64,000 nt of DNA from an uncultured Bacteroides sp. Lineage in GTDB: Bacteria; Bacteroidota; Bacteroidia; Bacteroidales; Bacteroidaceae. Shown piece after piece: positions 16,923-26,700 of the stretch (position 1 is its first letter; each line of letters starts with the position of its first letter). The translations under genes were made by a program, and so were the position numbers. Location: NCBI RefSeq assembly GCF_963678425.1, contig NZ_OY782854.1, positions 310,001-374,000 on the forward strand, in the 5' to 3' direction. Under the pieces are notes generated by a model, which was not told the DNA's origin, searched no databases, and saw only the letters and a program-made list of their open reading frames with translations.

Positions 16923-17837
16923 ATGGAAAAATTTGATGTGCATATTCTTGGCTGTGGCTCAGCTTTGCCTACCACCCGCCATTTTCCTACTTCTCAAATT
17001 GTCAACTTGAGAGACAAACTTTTTATGATAGATTGCGGAGAAGGTACACAAGTGCAGTTTCGTAGGTCTAAACTGAAGTTCTCACGTCTGAACCATATCT
17101 TTATATCACATCTTCATGGCGATCATTGCTTTGGACTGCCTGGACTAATTTCTACATTTGGCATGCTGGGACGTACGGCTGAACTTTGTATTCATGCTCA
17201 TCAGGATATGAGTAAGTATCTTGACCCTATACTCGATTATTTTTGTCAGCATCTTCCATACAAAGTTACTTTAATTCCTTTTGAAACTAAAAAGCCTGAG
17301 TTGATTTATGAGGATCGTTCGCTTATGATTACCACAATTCCTCTAAAACATCGTATCCCTTGTTGCGGCTTTCTTTTTGAAGAGAAGGCTGAAAGAAATC
17401 ATATTAATCGTGAAATGATAGATTTCTATCAGATTCCGATATACCAGATGAATCGTATAAAAAATGGAGAAAATTTTATAACTCCTGATGGAGATATAAT
17501 ACCTAATAGTCGTCTTACTTTTCCCGCTAATCCTCCAAGAAAGTATGCTTATTGTTCGGATACGATTTATAATCAAAAAATTATTGAACAAATTCAAGGA
17601 GTGGATCTCTTGTTCCATGAGGCAACATTCACTCAAAGTGATCTCCCCAGAGCTAAAGAAACCTATCACACTACCGCCCGTCAGGCTGCACAGATAGCTC
17701 TTGCCGCCAACGTGAAAAAATTATTGCTTGGACATTTCTCTGCCCGATATGAAGATGATTTGATCTTTCTGCAGGAAGCAAAAGAAATATTTTTGAAATG
17801 TCAGCTTGCTTCAGAAGGTTTGTATATAAATGTTTAA
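16923..17837 (+). CDS. rnz: Ribonuclease Z (tRNA 3'-end endonuclease)
   Basis: RNase Z cuts the 3' trailer from tRNA precursors lacking an encoded CCA. The 304-residue protein is the short form. The zinc signature is HLHGDH at residues 63-68 in FISHLHGDHCFGLPGL. Other family marks are LGCGSALPTTRHFPTSQ, DCGEGTQVQFR, KHRIPCCGFLFEE, YCSDT and HTTARQAAQIA, with LGHFSARY near the end. The start overlaps the downstream flank of the rpsA terminator, so it may use some read-through or a weak local promoter. Confidence 0.96.
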   Translation: MEKFDVHILGCGSALPTTRHFPTSQIVNLRDKLFMIDCGEGTQVQFRRSKLKFSRLNHIFISHLHGDHCFGLPGLISTFGMLGRTAELCIHAHQDMSKYLDPILDYFCQHLPYKVTLIPFETKKPELIYEDRSLMITTIPLKHRIPCCGFLFEEKAERNHINREMIDFYQIPIYQMNRIKNGENFITPDGDIIPNSRLTFPANPPRKYAYCSDTIYNQKIIEQIQGVDLLFHEATFTQSDLPRAKETYHTTARQAAQIALAANVKKLLLGHFSARYEDDLIFLQEAKEIFLKCQLASEGLYINV

Positions 17838-17847
17838 CCGATATTTC

Positions 17848-17878
17848 TTGTTTAATAAAATCGGAATGTTTACATTTG
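17848..17878 (+). promoter_or_regulatory. Promoter of the small exported protein gene
   Basis: TTG (17848-17850) and TACATTTG (17871-17878) are 20 bases apart, a good Bacteroides promoter, ending 28 bases before the ATG at 17907. Confidence 0.65.
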
Positions 17879-17906
17879 TTCCGAAAAGTAAAATGAGTGC
17901 TTATAG

Positions 17907-18218
17907 ATGAAAAGATTTACCTTGTTTTTATTATTAATCTTCTCACTCCTATCCTGTATTGCAGGTTATGCTCAGGAAGGAAGAAGATCTCAGCCTGTTG
18001 AAAATGAGCAGACTTCGGTTACTTTGACTGTTACCGGAAATAATGTCCGCGTACAAAATGCAGCTCCCGGATCGTTATTGGAAGTATACAATGTGTTAGG
18101 TTTGAGAGTAACTTCCATAAAAATAGATTCCATAGATAAGACTATAACTTTAAATATTCCTAAAGGTTGGTATATTCTTAAAATTGAGAATATAGCCCGA
18201 AAAGTGGCTATTAAATAA
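17907..18218 (+). CDS. Small exported protein consisting of a sorting-domain-like module
   Basis: This 103-residue protein has a signal peptide (LFLLLIFSLLSCIAGYAQ) and then a single beta-sandwich module (VTLTVTGNNVRVQNAAPGS, LEVYNVLGLRVTSIKI, GWYILKIENIARKVAIK). The pattern of a V/LYNxLG turn and a final GxYxLKI...KVxIK strand resembles the C-terminal sorting domain of type IX secreted proteins, here with no passenger domain. The LSC in the signal could also make it a lipoprotein. Function is unknown. The next gene carries the same module at its C-terminus and starts 30 bases downstream. Confidence 0.65.
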   Translation: MKRFTLFLLLIFSLLSCIAGYAQEGRRSQPVENEQTSVTLTVTGNNVRVQNAAPGSLLEVYNVLGLRVTSIKIDSIDKTITLNIPKGWYILKIENIARKVAIK

Positions 18219-18248
18219 AGCGATTTTTATTGTTTAATTAAAAATTCC

Positions 18249-19085
18249 TTGCCTATGAAAAAGATTACTTTTATTAAAGGTTTAATGCTGACAGCAGTTG
18301 TTGGCTTTTGTGGAACAGCATCTTTGAATGCTCAGAATCTTATAACAACCAATCCTGGGTTTGAAGATTGGGCTGCTGGTGCACCGACGGGTTATACTTT
18401 AACAGTGGTTACAGGTTCAACTATTTCTCAGGAATCTACTATCAAATATGAAGGTAGTAGTTCTGTAAAGATTGTGCATAATGGTACAAGCGGTACAGGC
18501 AAAATTGGTTATACAACAAAGGTTCCTGTTGAAGCAGGGAAATACACTTTCTCATTTAAATATTATGTTGATCCCACTTCAGGAACAGCTAGTGTTCTAA
18601 GACATTGGGGCTATATGAATGATGTGAATGGCGCTCAGATTGCGCTCACAGATCCCAATAAAGCTCTGTATGATGCCTTTAATAAGCAATTGCAATATAA
18701 TGGTGCCCAAGCAGCTTATACTGCTACAACAACGACTGGGGAATGGTTAACAGATAACGTGCCACTGGATATTCCTTTTGCCGGAACCTTACAGTTAGAA
18801 ATTCGCTATTATAAAACATTTGTAGGTTACATTGATAATATTAGTTTGGTAAAAGACGGTATTACCGGACTTAATGCAGAAAAAGTAAGTACAGGTATTT
18901 ATGCTAATAATAATAAAGTATATGTTCCTGCAACAGCTGGCGAAAAAATTGTTGTAACCAACTCGTTAGGACAAGTCGTTTCTGTTACTGCGGCACACGA
19001 AGGCGTGAATGAGCTCCCTAATCTTCCACAGAAACAAATACTTATTGTAAAAGCTGGAAATAAGGTCGCAAAAGTTATTTTATAA
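18249..19085 (+). CDS. Exported protein with CBM-like domain and sorting-domain-like tail
   Basis: A 278-residue exported protein, with signal peptide to about residue 29 (GLMLTAVVGFCGTASLNAQ); the first four residues MPMK suggest Met3 as an alternative start. Residues 32-205 look like a carbohydrate-binding-type jelly roll (NPGFEDWAAGAPTGYTL, GKYTFSFKYYVDP, LQLEIRYYKTFVGYIDNIS). Residues 210-278 are a sorting-domain-like module (GIYANNNKVYVPA, IVVTNSLGQVVSV, QILIVKAGNKVAKVIL). It is probably a surface or periplasmic glycan-binding protein, paired with the preceding small protein. No enzyme motif is seen. Confidence 0.7.
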   Translation: MPMKKITFIKGLMLTAVVGFCGTASLNAQNLITTNPGFEDWAAGAPTGYTLTVVTGSTISQESTIKYEGSSSVKIVHNGTSGTGKIGYTTKVPVEAGKYTFSFKYYVDPTSGTASVLRHWGYMNDVNGAQIALTDPNKALYDAFNKQLQYNGAQAAYTATTTTGEWLTDNVPLDIPFAGTLQLEIRYYKTFVGYIDNISLVKDGITGLNAEKVSTGIYANNNKVYVPATAGEKIVVTNSLGQVVSVTAAHEGVNELPNLPQKQILIVKAGNKVAKVIL

Positions 19086-19154
19086 GAGATTTTAGTTCTA
19101 AAATATGGCTTTATAACTCATGTAAATGAGCCTACTCTTTTTAAAGCATATCAT

Positions 19155-19200
19155 AATAAGTCACCTACTCAGGTATTTACCTCTGTAGGTGACTTATTTT
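19155..19200 (+). terminator. Terminator after the CBM-like protein gene
   Basis: Perfect 14-base arms (19155-19168 and 19185-19198, AATAAGTCACCTAC and complement) with a 16-base loop, followed by TTTTTAA. Confidence 0.8.
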
Positions 19201-19222
19201 TAATGAGCAAACAGTTTTATTC

Positions 19223-19251
19223 TTGTTCTTTGCTGAAAAACTTTATCTTTG
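19223..19251 (+). promoter_or_regulatory. Promoter of the L,D-transpeptidase-sigma factor group
   Basis: TTG (19223-19225) and TATCTTTG (19244-19251) are 18 bases apart; the -7 box lies 40 bases before the ATG at 19292. Confidence 0.65.
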
Positions 19252-19291
19252 TCAGCAATAATTAATCTATAAGGTAAACGAAGAAAAGTCT

Positions 19292-21100
19292 ATGATAAAA
19301 CAATGGTTACTTTCTATCTCTCTCTTCCTGTTGATTATGTGTGCTTGTACTCCTGATAAAGATTCAATGGATTATCTCAGCTTAGGTTCTATTCAGAAGA
19401 TGAGCAATCCTTGTTTTGAGATTAATGGAGCAATGGTCCATAAAAGACTGCTGAAGCTTTGTGTGGAGAGAAGTACTCATTCTGTTAAGGATTCTGCGCT
19501 TTATCATTATTATGCAAAAGGAGGTGCATCTCTCTGGCTTACTTCTTTTGGTGACTGGACACGAGTAGAACAATTGCTTTATTGGTTAGAAAAATCTCGG
19601 AGTCATGGATTAAACCCTGAGAAGTTTTATCTGTCAAAGATAAGAATGAATTTTATAAAATTGCGTTCTTTGAAGATTGAAAAGAAAGATAATATCAATA
19701 AGATTGTAGCTGAACTGGAGTATGATTTATCGTCTGCTTACCTTCGCTATATCAGTGGGCTAAGTTATGGCTTTGTTAATCCCAATCGGGTTCTTAATAA
19801 TATTGATGAAGCCGAACTTAAGCCGGGAGAGGTTAGAGATTCATTAGCTCCTAAGAAGATGAAAACCTATTATTCCATTCCTCTGAAGCGATGTAATAGG
19901 GCATTTGTGAATAGGGCTCTTGAGGCCGTCAAAGGTGATCTTTCTGCATTTCTGCGGGAGGTTCAGCCAAAAGATCATTTTTATTTGTCTATGCAGAAAG
20001 AGTTTATAAGGCTGGATTCTCATAAAAAGAACTCTTATGATAATATTCCTGAAATTGGAGATGCAATGCTTAAGATCGGAGATGTGAGTCCCGTCATTCC
20101 ATTGATTGCTGAAAAGCTTATGGTGCTTGGATATCTTCCCAGGGCAGAACATGCTAACAGTATATATTCGTCTCTTTCACCAGATTTGCTTGCAGCAGTC
20201 AACTCGTTTCGAATAAGGAATAATATGCCGGTGGATAAGGAAATAGGCGCTAATACTATTGGTGCACTGAATCGTCCTTTGAGTTATTATAAGGAGCGAT
20301 TGGCTGTGAATATGGAACGGATGAGGTGGCAAAAGAAAATGAGCAAAGGAAGCAAATATGTAATGGTTAATATTGCTACTTTTACATTACGGGCTGTGGA
20401 TGAAAAGGCTGATTCTGTGTTGAATATGAAAATTTGTTGTGGCTCTTATGAAAATAAGACTCCGCTTTTGGCAAGTAGGATTATATATATGCAGATGAAT
20501 CCTTATTGGAATGTGCCTAAATCCATTGTTCGCAAAGAGATTATTCCGGCATATATGAAAGATCCGGCTTATTTTGAAAAGCATCAGATGAAGGTCTATG
20601 ACAAAGAAGGCAATGAAGTGAATCCACTTTCTGTAGAGTGGACAAGTTATGAGGAAGAGATACCATTCAGTGTGAAACAGGAAAAAGGGGAGGGGAATTC
20701 ACTAGGGAGACTCATTTTTCGTTTTCCGAATGCTTTTGCTGTTTATCTGCATGATACTCCTTCACGTTGGGCGTTTATGAAATCAGACAGGGCGGTAAGT
20801 CATGGTTGTGTACGACTTGAAAAACCTTTGGATTTTGCCTTTTTCCTTTTGAAGAAGAAAGATGATAAGGTGATGGATAAAATACGGATAGCAATAGATC
20901 TTCCTCCGAAAACAGAGAAGGGGAAGAAATTAGTGGAATCGTCTGATTTTAAGCCGATGAAGACGTTGGGCCTTCCGGAAACAGTGCCGCTTTTCTTAGA
21001 TTATTATACTGTTTTCATGTCTCAAAGCGGATCACTGAATTATTGTGATGATATTTATAGATTTGATAAACCTTTATTGAAGGAACTAAGAAAAATATAA
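19292..21100 (+). CDS. L,D-transpeptidase (YcbB-like) lipoprotein
   Basis: This 602-residue protein would form or edit 3-3 cross-links in peptidoglycan or attach proteins to it. It has a lipoprotein-type signal (SLFLLIMCACTPD). An N-terminal helical scaffold (about 60-250, GDWTRVEQLLYWLEKSRSHGL) comes first, as in YcbB/LdtD. A peptidoglycan-binding motif region follows (residues 265-325, PLIAEKLMVLGYLP). The YkuD catalytic domain (about 345-540) has YMQMNPYWNVPKSIVRKEI, FPNAFAVYLHDTPSR and the catalytic SHGCVRLEKP (His504, Cys506). The ECF sigma gene begins 6 bases after the stop, so cell-wall work and that regulator are transcribed together. Confidence 0.9.
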   Translation: MIKQWLLSISLFLLIMCACTPDKDSMDYLSLGSIQKMSNPCFEINGAMVHKRLLKLCVERSTHSVKDSALYHYYAKGGASLWLTSFGDWTRVEQLLYWLEKSRSHGLNPEKFYLSKIRMNFIKLRSLKIEKKDNINKIVAELEYDLSSAYLRYISGLSYGFVNPNRVLNNIDEAELKPGEVRDSLAPKKMKTYYSIPLKRCNRAFVNRALEAVKGDLSAFLREVQPKDHFYLSMQKEFIRLDSHKKNSYDNIPEIGDAMLKIGDVSPVIPLIAEKLMVLGYLPRAEHANSIYSSLSPDLLAAVNSFRIRNNMPVDKEIGANTIGALNRPLSYYKERLAVNMERMRWQKKMSKGSKYVMVNIATFTLRAVDEKADSVLNMKICCGSYENKTPLLASRIIYMQMNPYWNVPKSIVRKEIIPAYMKDPAYFEKHQMKVYDKEGNEVNPLSVEWTSYEEEIPFSVKQEKGEGNSLGRLIFRFPNAFAVYLHDTPSRWAFMKSDRAVSHGCVRLEKPLDFAFFLLKKKDDKVMDKIRIAIDLPPKTEKGKKLVESSDFKPMKTLGLPETVPLFLDYYTVFMSQSGSLNYCDDIYRFDKPLLKELRKI

Positions 21101-21106
21101 TAAAAT

Positions 21107-21667
21107 ATGACTCCATCTTATAATGAGAAAGAGGTACTGGCACTACTGCAGCAGGAGAATACGCAAAAACAAAAAGAAGCATTCTCTAGGGTTGTGGCGC
21201 AGTACAGTGAGCCACTTTACTGGCAAATCCGGCGAATGGTGCTCTCTCACGAAGATGCGAATGACTTGTTGCAGAATACTTTTATAAAAGCGTGGACCAA
21301 TATTGACTATTTCCGTGCGGAATCAAAACTCTCGACCTGGCTTTATCGCATTGCACTCAACGAATGCCTTACTTTTCTCAACAAGCAAAGGGCATCATCT
21401 CTGGTGTCCATTGATGAGCCCGAGGCAGATGCTGTAACCATGTTGGAAGGTGATCCTTATTTTTCCGGTGACGAAGCACAGCTTTTGCTACAAAAAGCAT
21501 TGCTCACTTTGCCCGAGAAACAAAGAATGGTGTTCAATATGAAATATTTTCAGGAAATGAAATATGAAGAGATGTCGGATGTCTTTGGCACCTCTGTAGG
21601 GGCGTTAAAGGCTTCTTACCATTATGCGGTGAAGAAAATAGAAACTTTTTTAAAAGACTCCTATTAA
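21107..21667 (+). CDS. ECF-type RNA polymerase sigma factor
   Basis: A 186-residue sigma-70 family factor. Region 2 covers about 25-95 (VAQYSEPLYWQIRRMV, EDANDLLQNTFIKAW and LSTWLYRIALNECLTFL). Region 4 covers about 125-180 (LLTLPEKQRMVFNMKYFQ and MKYEEMSDVFGTSVGALKAS). It sits between an L,D-transpeptidase gene (6 bases before) and a single-pass membrane protein gene with anti-sigma features. This is the usual sigma/anti-sigma order, pointing to an envelope-stress response. Confidence 0.9.
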   Translation: MTPSYNEKEVLALLQQENTQKQKEAFSRVVAQYSEPLYWQIRRMVLSHEDANDLLQNTFIKAWTNIDYFRAESKLSTWLYRIALNECLTFLNKQRASSLVSIDEPEADAVTMLEGDPYFSGDEAQLLLQKALLTLPEKQRMVFNMKYFQEMKYEEMSDVFGTSVGALKASYHYAVKKIETFLKDSY

Positions 21668-21715
21668 ACCTTTTGAGTAATAGAGAGTCTTATGAATATA
21701 AAGAAGAATTGCGAT

Positions 21716-22084
21716 ATGAAAAAGGAAGATGAAATATTGAGAAAGTGCGGCACTGGTAATCCTTTTACCGTACCCGAAGACTACTTTGATCACTTCAGAG
21801 AGAGCATTATGAAGCAGTTGCCTGAGAAAGAAAAACAGGCTTTCACGAAACCGCATATAACGAGATGGGGACGGGTGAAACCTTGGTTTTATATGACGGC
21901 TGTTTTTGCCGGAATGCTTTTGGGTGTTCATGTAATGTTGGATTTAACATCATCTGATAAACCTTCTGCTGCATCAGCGAGTGCAAAGACAGAGATGTTT
22001 ACCGATCAGGATGTAGATGTGTTGATGGATCATTCTATGATGGATGATTATTCTTTATATGAATGTTTAACGGAAGCTGAATAA
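21716..22084 (+). CDS. Single-pass membrane protein, putative anti-sigma factor
   Basis: About 122 residues from the second ATG at 21716; a first ATG at 21692 would add eight residues, but AAGAAG sits ahead of the second and the sequence from MKKEDEILRKCG is the conserved-looking start. A cytoplasmic part (GNPFTVPEDYFDHFRESIMKQLPE) precedes one membrane helix (WFYMTAVFAGMLLGVHVML) and an acidic periplasmic tail (DQDVDVLMDHSMMDDYSLYECL). It lacks the zinc HxxxCxxC motif of ZAS anti-sigmas. The role is inferred from position directly after an ECF sigma gene. Confidence 0.65.
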   Translation: MKKEDEILRKCGTGNPFTVPEDYFDHFRESIMKQLPEKEKQAFTKPHITRWGRVKPWFYMTAVFAGMLLGVHVMLDLTSSDKPSAASASAKTEMFTDQDVDVLMDHSMMDDYSLYECLTEAE

Positions 22085-22111
22085 AAGCCGTTATCAAATA
22101 ATTATGATGTT

Positions 22112-22552
22112 ATGAAAAGAGTATTTATGTTATTAATGATTTCTTATGTGGGGATAATCTCTGTTTTTGCCCAGGATTGGGGCAAGCCGAAGATGTCGCC
22201 AGAAGAATTTCGTGAAAAGCAGCAAGTTTTTATTACTGAGAAGGCTGCTCTGACTAAAGAGGAGGCTGCTAAATTTTTCCCGTTGTATTTTGAACTACAA
22301 GATAAGAAGAAAGCGCTGAATGACAGAGCATGGTCTCAGATGAAGAAAAGCAAACAGGGTAATATTAGTGAAGCGCAATATGAGGTGCTTATTCTAAATT
22401 TCTTGAATACCCGCATTGCGTCCGATAAGCTGGAAAAAACTTATTTTTATAGATTTAAAACATTTCTATCCTGCGAAAAGATATTTAAGATACAAGGAGC
22501 TGAGATGCGCTTCCATAGAGAATTACTAAAAGATTTCGGTCGGAAACCTTGA
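22112..22552 (+). CDS. Small exported helical protein (Spy/CpxP-like, weak)
   Basis: A 146-residue exported protein with signal peptide (VFMLLMISYVGIISVFAQ). The mature part is helical and charged: MSPEEFREKQQVFITEKAALTKEEAAKFFPLY has the LTxEEAxKFFPLY pattern frequent in Bacteroidota proteins next to ECF sigma/anti-sigma pairs. It may be a periplasmic sensor or chaperone that feeds the preceding anti-sigma protein. No catalytic motif is seen. It ends the group and is followed by a strong terminator. Confidence 0.6.
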   Translation: MKRVFMLLMISYVGIISVFAQDWGKPKMSPEEFREKQQVFITEKAALTKEEAAKFFPLYFELQDKKKALNDRAWSQMKKSKQGNISEAQYEVLILNFLNTRIASDKLEKTYFYRFKTFLSCEKIFKIQGAEMRFHRELLKDFGRKP

Positions 22553-22580
22553 TCTGATAGTTGTATTTTTTTTAGTATAA

Positions 22581-22625
22581 ACTTGTGGGAACACTTTATA
22601 GAGGTGTTCCCACAAGTTTTTTTTG
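22581..22625 (+). terminator. Terminator of the L,D-transpeptidase-sigma factor group
   Basis: Perfect 14-base arms (22581-22594 and 22604-22617, ACTTGTGGGAACAC and complement) followed by eight T residues. It separates this group from the pectin locus. Confidence 0.9.
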
Positions 22626-22791
22626 TAAACAATCATCTGTTCTTTTAAACTTATTTGTATTAGCTCTTGTTGTAAATAAAAAGTTTATTTATAATATTTT
22701 TCACTTTTAGCGATTACATTGGAAACTATAAAACGTCTTATAGTGTGATAAGAATAATCATTTTTTTTAAGTTTTCTGTAATTTTAGTACT

Positions 22792-23724
22792 ATGAATTTA
22801 GTTAATAGGTTCTTTTTTAAATACATGGCTCTATTATGCGTTGTGTTTTCTTTGTCTCCTAATCTTTATTGCCAGGTAAAAGAAAGGATGTCTTCTCCTA
22901 AGAGGAATGTTTCTCAATACAGAATTGCCGCCTGTGACTGGATGATATTGAAAAGACAAAAAATTGGAGCGTTCAAATTGGTTAGCGAACTTAAAGGCGA
23001 TGGTGTGGAAGTTGATATGGGAGGTTTAGGCATGCGTGATTCGTTTGATAATAAACTGAGACAGGTCTCTTTCCAGCAATTGTTTAAGGCTGAAGCTATT
23101 AAGTATAATCTGGAAATACCTTCAATAGCGATGTCTGGATTTTATGCTCAGTCATTCGTAAAAAGAACAAATTATAAAGAACTGTCCCAGGATTGCATTC
23201 AAACAATGGTTGCTATGGGAGCTAAAGTAGCTTTTTTGCCTTTGGGAGTTCAATGTGATTTGATTAAGAATCCGGAAATTCGTCCTGAATTGGTGAAGCG
23301 TCTGAAAGAGGTCGGTGAAATGGCTTTAAAGGCCGGAGTCGTAATTGGAATAGAAACATCGTTGGATGCAAAAGGAGAAATAAAGTTACTTGATGAAATA
23401 AATTCACCGGCTATAAAGATTTATTATAATTTCCAGAATCCACTTGTAGCAGGACGTGATTTATATAAAGAACTTAAGATACTTGGGAAAAATCGTATTT
23501 GTCAGATTCATTGTACTGATACAGATGATGTAATGCTACCTTACAATACTCGTTTAGATATGAGCAAAGTTAAAAAGACCCTTGATAAGATGGGGTGGAG
23601 TGGCTGGCTGGTTGTTGAGCGTTCCCGTGATAAGAATGATCCTCGGAATGTAGTGCGAAATTTTGGAACAAATATAAGTTTTTTAAAAAGTGTTTTTCAA
23701 GGTAAGATATCAAAAAATAATTAA
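22792..23724 (+). CDS. Exported sugar phosphate isomerase/epimerase-like TIM-barrel protein
   Basis: A 310-residue protein of the xylose isomerase-like TIM-barrel family (AP endonuclease 2 superfamily). A hydrophobic signal (YMALLCVVFSLSPNLYCQ) indicates export, unusual for a fold often acting on cytoplasmic sugars. Family marks include RIAACDWMILK, GDGVEVDMGG, GVVIGIETSL, IKIYYNFQNP, ICQIHCTDTDD and SGWLVVERSRD; the Glu, Asp/Asn, His and Glu positions fit a metal site. It begins the pectin locus, 5 bases ahead of susC. It may isomerise an oligosaccharide end or an uncommon released sugar; the substrate is unknown. Confidence 0.75.
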   Translation: MNLVNRFFFKYMALLCVVFSLSPNLYCQVKERMSSPKRNVSQYRIAACDWMILKRQKIGAFKLVSELKGDGVEVDMGGLGMRDSFDNKLRQVSFQQLFKAEAIKYNLEIPSIAMSGFYAQSFVKRTNYKELSQDCIQTMVAMGAKVAFLPLGVQCDLIKNPEIRPELVKRLKEVGEMALKAGVVIGIETSLDAKGEIKLLDEINSPAIKIYYNFQNPLVAGRDLYKELKILGKNRICQIHCTDTDDVMLPYNTRLDMSKVKKTLDKMGWSGWLVVERSRDKNDPRNVVRNFGTNISFLKSVFQGKISKNN

Positions 23725-23729
23725 TAATT

Positions 23730-26700
23730 ATGGATCAAGAAAAGAATCTAAACCAGGTGCACGTGAATAAAATTTTACGTAAATCCGTTTGTGCTGCGAT
23801 GATCTTGTTTTCTTGGTTTTCATTGGTTCCTATGCCTGCTGTGGCAGCAAGGAATGTGATGATCACTCAGGAATCCAATCAACGGGTTACAGTAAAAGGT
23901 AAAGTCGTTGACGAGAAAGGTGAAGCTGTCATTGGAGCCAGTATTGCGATTAAGGGTACATCAATGGGTACTATTAGTGATATTAATGGTCAATTTTCAC
24001 TAAATGTTCCTTCGGGAGCAACATTAACAATTACATGCGTTGGTTTCGCTGCTCAAACAATGAAAGCTACCGATAAAGAATTATTAATCACATTAAAAGA
24101 GGATTCTAAAGTTCTTGATGAAGTGGTAGTAGTTGGTTATGGTACCGTAAAACGTGCAAACTTGGCAGGTGCTGTATCTAGTGTAAGTATGAAGCAACTG
24201 GAGGATATTCCGGCAACTAATCTTACCTCGGTGTTGGGAGGTACCATGCCAGGTGTAACAGTTGGGGATTATTCTGGTTCTCCTCTGGCTAGCTCAACAT
24301 TGAAAATACGTATTAACGGTTCCTGGAATGCGGAAGCTCCGCTATATGTTATTGATGGTTTTATCCGCGATGCAGATGCCTTCAATATTCTGGACCCTTC
24401 TGAAGTAGAAAGCGTTTCTGTATTGAAAGATGCCCAAGCTTCTGTATATGGTGTACGTGGTGCTGGTGGTGTTGTTCTTGTAAAGACTAAGCAAGGAAAA
24501 GAAGGTAAAGCAAAAGTAAATTATTCTGGTTCATATGGAGTTTCTACAGCAGCTAAAATGCCCGAGATGATGTCGGCATATGAGCAGGCTACTATGCTGA
24601 ATGATTATTATACACAGCAACGTGAATCAGGTGTTGTAGTTGCCGATAGTAAATTTTATTCAGAAGATGAACTTCAGGCTTTCAAAGGATTGAATTACGA
24701 TTGGCTGGATATGGGCTGGAAAAACTCATCAAATACACGTCATACATTGAATGTTAGTGGTGGAACTGAAAAGGTGAAATATTTTGTTGGCGGTTCGTAT
24801 ATGTGGCAGGATGGTAATTTTGCTGACTTAAGTATGAGCAGAGTTGGTGTCCGTATGGGATTAGACGTTCAATTGACTAAGAACTTAAAATCAAGTTTCT
24901 CGTTGAACTTTACTAATAAAAATACATCTAGTCCATTGAATGCACAGGATGCGGAAGCTGACCGTATGTCGGGAACTTTTGGTCAGTTACTTCGTAGTCC
25001 ACGTTGGGTACCTGCTTATATAAATGGCCTGCCTGTAGGTAATGCTGTAGATCCAAGTTCTGGCTCTCACCCTCTTTATATATTTGATTCAGGCTCTTAT
25101 AAAAGGAGCAAAGCTGCAGATTTGACTGCAGGAGCTTCTTTTGAATATACGGTCCCTGGTGTAAAAGGATTAAAAGCTAATCTTTCTTTCAACTATGGTT
25201 ATAGTTCCAATCAAGGTAAACAGTTAGCAAAGTCATATAAATTGTATAACTTTATGACTTCAGGTACAAACGGACACATCATTACAGATGATTTGTTAGC
25301 TGTCACCGATCCTAATTATACTAAAACGATAACCAATAAAAATCGTATTTATCAAAGTGCAGATAATGGATGGGACTACCAGTTGAATCCATCAATCAGT
25401 TATAACCGTACTTTCGGGAAACATGATATCAGTGCATTATTGGTTTATGAGCAATCACAGGGTGGTTCTGATGGTCTTGTTGCTTATAGAGATAATATGA
25501 TCATTGATAACTATGAAGTTATGGATGGCTTTAGCAAGAATTCTCAGTTCAATTCTTCCAGCATGAGTAATAGTGCCCGCGAATCTTATATTGGTCGTAT
25601 CAATTATTCATATGATGGTAAGTATTTTGTTGAAGCAGCTACTCGTTATGAAGGTTCAACGCTATTTTCTTCGGCAAATAGATGGGGGTTATTTCCTTCT
25701 ATCTCATTGGGATGGAGAATTTCAGAAGAGAAATTCTTTAAAGAAAACGTGTCGTTTATGGATAACCTTAAGATCAGAGCTTCTTATGGTCGTTTAGGTA
25801 ATGATAAAGCTACTGCCCGTGCTTGGGAGTATAGCTATCAAACAGGTAACGGAGCTTATTTTAGTGGCTCAGATATCTCATTGGGATTATATCCAAAGAA
25901 TGAAGGATTAGTAGATAATTCAGCAACCTGGGAAAAAACAGATTCATATAACTTAGGAATTGACTCTCATTTCCTGAATTATTTTTCATTCAATGTTGAT
26001 GCATTCTATAAGCACACATTTGATATTCTAGATGATAGGAAAAGTGAATTTCCACAGACTACAGGTATTACGTTAACTCCTAAGACAAACTATGGAATTC
26101 AGAATGCCTGGGGTGGTGAATTAGAACTTGGCTTCCAAAAGAAATTAAATAAAGATTGGAGTGTGCAGGCAAAAGGTAATATTGCTTGGGCTACAAACAA
26201 GGTTATTAAGAAATATCAGGACCCATCTAGTGTCGGTACCTGGAAGGATGAAGAAGGAAGAATATCTGGAGGAGATACAGGTCTGCAATGTATGGGTATA
26301 GCTCGTACTCAGGCTGATGTAGACAACTATATTGCTTATCTGAAGAGTCATTTATCTGACCCTAACGCTAAGATTAGCGTTTACGAAAAGGGAGAAGAAT
26401 ATTTTAAACCAGGTATGCTGATGTTTAAAGATGTAGGCCGTGTTGATAAAATAGCAAAGGGAGATGGTACTTATGTTGATGGTGCTCCTGATGGAAAAAT
26501 TGATGATGGGGATTCGCGTATTATTAATAAGTATTCTAGTGCTCCTTTCAATTTTGGACTCTCATTAGGAGTTACTTGGAAAGACTTTAGAGTAGATGCT
26601 ATTTTTAGTGGATCATTTGGTAATAACGTATTTTACGATAAGCCTTTTTATGGAGATGGCTCAGGTAGTCGCAGGGGCGCTTTCTTATCTGAAACATCTA

